Shown: positions 60,755-64,000 of the stretch, in pieces
Layout: every line of letters starts with the position of its first letter
How positions within the stretch are numbered: position 1 is the stretch's first letter
Notes under the pieces: generated by a model
What the model was told of the DNA's origin: nothing
The model's input: the letters and a program-made list of their open reading frames with translations, nothing else
Databases searched by the model: none
NCBI GenBank assembly: GCA_039619475.1
Contig: CM077115.1
Coordinates: forward strand, 25,185,083-25,249,082
DNA from: Icerya purchasi
Taxonomy: Eukaryota > Arthropoda > Insecta > Hemiptera > Monophlebidae
Direction: 5' to 3'
Length of the DNA: 64,000 nucleotides
Program-made: the position numbers and the translations under genes

Positions 60755-61369
60755 AAAAAAACTCGGTTCTTCGAATCTCACCGAAAGAACAGATATTCTT
60801 CTATAATTCATATAGATGTATCGGTTGTTTTAACTGAATAATTTTTCACGCAATGAAATAAATGTTCTTTTATTCGCGATTTAAAAAAGAAATAAACTAC
60901 GTATTTAAAGCTAAAAATTTGGTTACTGAATATAGAAAACCGTTAAAGAATAAACGTTACAGGATTTTCATGTGACCCTTGAGGGTAAAAATGACGCGCA
61001 GTCATTAATAAAATAAATTTTCTAAATTAAACTTATCCTAACGGGTTGAAATTCTTTCGGGTTTACGAAAATATCATTGAACGATCGACGCAAACGTCAA
61101 ATTTTCTTACCTTCCACTATATTGTGTTTCGGTAAATATTCCTCATTATGATATTTTGCGGGCAGATTTTCTAATTAATTACGATTTGTAGTCTATTCTG
61201 AATCAAAATTAGGTGTAGTCGATTACCTTTTGGTAATTAATTACAAAAATAATTCTTGCACACTGCGATTATTTAATGTAATCGATTATATTTTTAACTA
61301 ATAATAATAATTATAATGCATAATTGCTGAGTACTGATCGAGGATTTGCCAGTCCAATTCTTCATTAAG
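57716..61369. other. Unassigned DNA, partly GC/CpG-richer, with simple repeats
   Basis: No protein family recognised. 58640-59760 is GC/CpG-richer and holds conflicting open frames on the minus strand (58637-58867, 58801-59004, 59028-59240, 59329-59646) with no domain. A C17 run lies at 59593-59609. 59880-60240 is pyrimidine-rich. A compound (TA)n(GT)n microsatellite lies at about 60715-60755. This could include regulatory DNA of a gene beyond the window, but that is unproven. Confidence 0.4.
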
Positions 61370-61613
61370 TGTTACATACATATATTATTTAGCTCTCTCG
61401 AACTTGTTTTAATGTCGATCTGAGTGTAACTGATCGTTAAGTTACACTCGCAGTTTTATTAAGTATGAATAATGTAACCTATATTGATATTTGGATTGTT
61501 GTTATGCGCTTTTTACAATGATATACCTTTGGTCCTTTTCGTTATATTATGAACTATCGTGTTAATTAGAACGTTATAAATTACGTAGATATTCTTATGA
61601 AGAAAATACAACA
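61370..61613 (+). mobile_element. Putative 5' LTR of a copia element
   Basis: Begins TGTTACATACA and ends AATACAACA, a TGTT...AACA pair as in insect copia LTRs. It is followed at once by GGTTATGGGTCCACC, which closely resembles the sequence after the 5' LTR of Drosophila copia (GGTTATGGGCCC, the primer-binding region). The gag start follows 125 bp later. A length of 244 bp is reasonable for copia. The 3' LTR is outside the window, so identity between LTRs cannot be checked. Confidence 0.6.
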
Positions 61614-61628
61614 GGTTATGGGTCCACC
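61614..61628 (+). promoter_or_regulatory. Putative copia primer-binding site
   Basis: GGTTATGGGTCCACC sits immediately 3' of the LTR. In copia this site pairs with an internal fragment of initiator Met tRNA. The match to the copia type is by memory and has at least one difference. Confidence 0.5.
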
Positions 61629-61738
61629 ACACGGCGCAATATGGTTTTATGACGATGTATTGATATTATTGTGATTGAACATATTGTATAACTCTAATTC
61701 ATTTGTAGTTCGTTTATTAAAGTAATCGAATAATAGCT

Positions 61739-62290
61739 ATGGATCGAAAATTCGCTGGTTTAACTGGAATATTACCATTTGCTGGTACGAATTACGATAA
61801 TTGGAACTACAGAATGGAATGCTTATTAGAATTACATGAGATTGCTAAACATGTACATAAAAGAAGAAGTCAAAGTATAAGAAAAGGATCCGGAAATGTT
61901 AAAGAAGTAATAAAAAAGCCGAAAAGTGTAATTGCACAAAATATTTCCGACAGTCATTTGGAATATATAAGAGAAAGAACACAGCAAAAGAAATGTGGGC
62001 GATGCACTAAAAGAAACATTCCAACGAAAAGGTATAGAGTTTTTCAGCTACGTTTAAGTAGAATGAAAATGAAACATCGGAAAATTCTTTTTACCGTTTG
62101 TTGAAATGGTCAGAGAGCTCTTCAATCGATAGGAGTTGAGATGAGAACCCGTTAACGTTGATTAATCATTTATTATTAACGTTGCTGTTTTCTTTCGATC
62201 CGCTTATTACGACACGATGGAAGATGAGAAGCTTACCATTAACTTTGTTAACGGTAATTTTTTACATTATCAACTAAAAAAAAAAAAAAT
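61739..62290 (+). pseudogene. Copia gag remnant
   Basis: Starts MDRKFAGLTGILPFAGTN, and YDNWNYRMECLLE follows. The F-G-NY--W--R-- L pattern is characteristic of copia gag N-termini. The first frame runs to 62104. After a frameshift comes CCFLSFDPLITT and then, after a single-base shift near 62215, MEDEKLTINFVNGN, the conserved late gag helix of insect copia. Capsid-forming protein in an intact element. Broken here. Confidence 0.75.
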
Positions 62291-62539
62291 GAAAGAATCG
62301 TCAGCATTTCAAATTAAATTGCAGAGTTCCGATAAGAACAATGGATTACATTAAAGGAAAGTTCTCTCGATATTATAATTGTTTTATAACCATGGAAGGT
62401 AGGGACATAAGGGGAAATCTGAATGCAAGTTCAGAGTGAAGAAATTTTTAAATAGTGCCAACACGGCTGAGATGGATCAGAAAAGTAACATATCGGTGTA
62501 TGTAAGTACTTATTGCATGGAATCTCAAAACACTAAGAA

Positions 62540-63110
62540 ATTGTCTATATATATATATTGACGATGATAAGCGACCTATCATATTTTTACGATAAGAGTA
62601 CCTTGAAAAATCAATTAAGAATATCATCAGCAAAAAAGGATGAAGATTTATGTTGGAACAGTTAATACTGTTGCATGGGAACAGAGTAGTTAGTGCGGAG
62701 AATGTGTATTGTACGTTCCAAATATACGACATAATTTGACATTTCAAAGCACCGCAGCAAAATGGCGTAGCGAAAAGATGTAATCGAACAATAACCGAAA
62801 AAAACTAGAATTTTACTAAAAGATAGCGATTTACCAAGGAACTTTTGAGGAATATGCAGCGACAGCAACATATTTAATTAATAGGATACCAACAACGATT
62901 ACAAAAAATTTACAAAACACCAATGGAAATGTTTGGTGGCAAAAAACCTAATTTAGGACAATTACAAATCTTTGGATCATGCGTATATAAGTATACATTA
63001 AAAGGTAATAGGAAGAAATTTTATAATAAAAATGAATTGTGTATACAAATTGGTTACACACATTCGCATTATTTATTATACGGAACCCAGACCAGAATAA
63101 AATTATAGTA
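62540..63110 (+). pseudogene. Copia integrase remnant
   Basis: A YIDDD segment near 62550-62565 corresponds to the F-DD-S catalytic Asp region. It is followed by a LEKSIKNIISKKG helix. APQQNGVAKRCNRTI lies near 62748-62792 (family YTPQQNGVAER-NRT, just before the catalytic Glu region). The frame 62923-63108 reads KKPNLGQLQIFGSCVYKY, then KGNRKKFYNKNELCIQIGYTH, the typical copia KP---HL--FG--- Y-H and K---- F-GY segment. Stops and shifts occur throughout. Confidence 0.75.
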
Positions 63111-63485
63111 GCAGTGTAATATTTGACGAGGACAAAAATTATAAATATTGACATGGAAAACAAGATAGAATCGGTAAACAGATCTGGAATCATTATGAAA
63201 ACATATGAAGAAAAAAGGAGTTAACAAGCATTAAAAAAGAATCAGAAAATTCACCAAATTCTAATTTAGAAGTAAAAATCATGAACAGAGTCAGAGTTCC
63301 CGGAAACTACCAGAATATTTAAAGCATTACGAGATTTATCGATAATGTTAACCACATTAGAAGACGTGCCATATAATGTGATACAAAAGACGGAGAAAAA
63401 AACTGGACTATTAAAGAAGAGACAGATAATATGGAACGCAGTGGAACATGGACTTTCTGTGAAAAACCGGACAATGTAAACATTA

Positions 63486-64000
63486 TTGATAGCCGATGAT
63501 GGGGTACTTAATGGCAATGAGAACTTTGACGGTTTCGAGAAGTATAAAGTTAGGTTAGTAGCTCGTGGATTCCAACAAGAAAATGTGTTAGAAGTATGTA
63601 AAACATATTCACCTATGGCGCGAATATGTACATTACGGGTAATGTGGTCTATTGCAAATCGATTTGACTACGATATCATTTAAATGGATGTTAAGTCCGC
63701 TTTTTTAAATGGTGAAATAAAAGTCGCTCGTTTACATGGAACAACAACCGGAAGGTTATAAAATGATGGTACAGATAAGGTTTGTCGTTTAAATAAAACT
63801 ATTTACGGATTAAGAGAATCATCAAAGCGTTAGAACGAAAAATTGAATAATGTTTTGCGTTAAGAACGGGTTTATTCGTTCAAACTTTTGATAAATGTTT
63901 ATTTTTTAAACAAGTGTTAACGATAAAATGGTTTATGTGTTGCTACCCTATACGTAGACAATTTATTAATTATCGATAATTGCGATACAATTGAATTTAT
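63486..64000 (+). pseudogene. Copia reverse transcriptase remnant, cut by window edge
   Basis: KYKVRLVARGFQQEN (63541-63585) and TYSPMARICTLRVMWSIAN match the RT N-terminal block of copia. An in-frame TAA (63680-63682) precedes MDVKSAFLNGEIK with the first catalytic Asp (63684-63722). Then come VCRLNKTIYGLRESS and, near 63940-63965, LYVDNLLII, the YVDD motif with the second Asp changed to Asn. The frame leaves the window at 64000. The motif change and stops make it dead. Confidence 0.8.

Larger units (their letters stand above)
61370..64000 (+). mobile_element. Ty1/copia-type LTR retrotransposon, 3' end beyond the window
   Basis: Order on the + strand: LTR, primer site, gag (61739), integrase core and C-terminal region (62550-63110), reverse transcriptase (63500-64000). 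Integrase before RT is the copia order and excludes Gypsy. Numerous stops and single-base shifts show a dead copy. The zinc-knuckle and protease region (about 62280-62520) is poorly preserved. Confidence 0.85.

Noticed and set aside
1..64000. CRISPR array, operon or integrated bacterial or viral gene cluster
   Set aside because: There are no regularly spaced direct repeats with unique spacers and no run of co-oriented intact genes. All repeats found are tandem arrays, microsatellites or transposons.

Overview
The window looks like nuclear DNA of an arthropod, most likely an insect. It is AT-rich, has no operon-like gene packing, and almost everything recognisable is a decayed transposable element of families common in insects: Jockey-like, I-like and RTE-like non-LTR retrotransposons, mariner and hAT DNA transposons, a Ty1/copia LTR element and short inverted-repeat elements. 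The species cannot be told from the sequence. I found no host protein-coding gene, tRNA, rRNA or CRISPR array. Most open frames are short chance frames or pieces of transposons.

Layout. 0-6.4 kb: AT-rich DNA, a possible LTR remnant and a 15-bp tandem array. 6.4-9.6 kb: an hAT element with an 8-bp target duplication, a small palindromic element, an I-like LINE 3' end (+) and a Jockey-like LINE 3' end (-). 9.6-15 kb: no recognisable gene. 15-20.6 kb: an RTE-like 3' fragment, then a 5'-truncated Jockey-like element carrying a nested hAT MITE and a second nested LINE tail. 20.6-24 kb: unrecognised DNA. 24-26.4 kb: an I-like LINE (+). 26.4-33.6 kb: mostly unassigned.

33.6-42.1 kb is the most informative part. 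An old RTE-like element (+) was entered by a nearly full-length Jockey-like element (-, 34881-39435, flanked by an 11-bp duplication). It was also entered by a mariner element with unusually long inverted repeats (40877-41789). A perfect 42-bp-arm palindrome lies just left of the mariner. 42-49 kb: a small MITE, a GC-richer stretch and a local duplication with a 68-bp tandem repeat. 49-50.7 kb: a third RTE-like element (-). 52-53.1 kb: a long inverted repeat (arms about 360-385 bp). 55-57.7 kb: a mariner remnant and another Jockey-like fragment. 61.4-64 kb: a copia-type element with a putative 5' LTR, running off the right edge.

No gene set works together here. The window is best read as a heterochromatin-like or intergenic transposon graveyard in which relative insertion ages can be read from nesting and target-site duplications. 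The least damaged element is the nested Jockey-like one. The least explained structures are the long inverted repeat at 52-53.1 kb, the palindrome at 40.8 kb and the dispersed repeats of unknown family.
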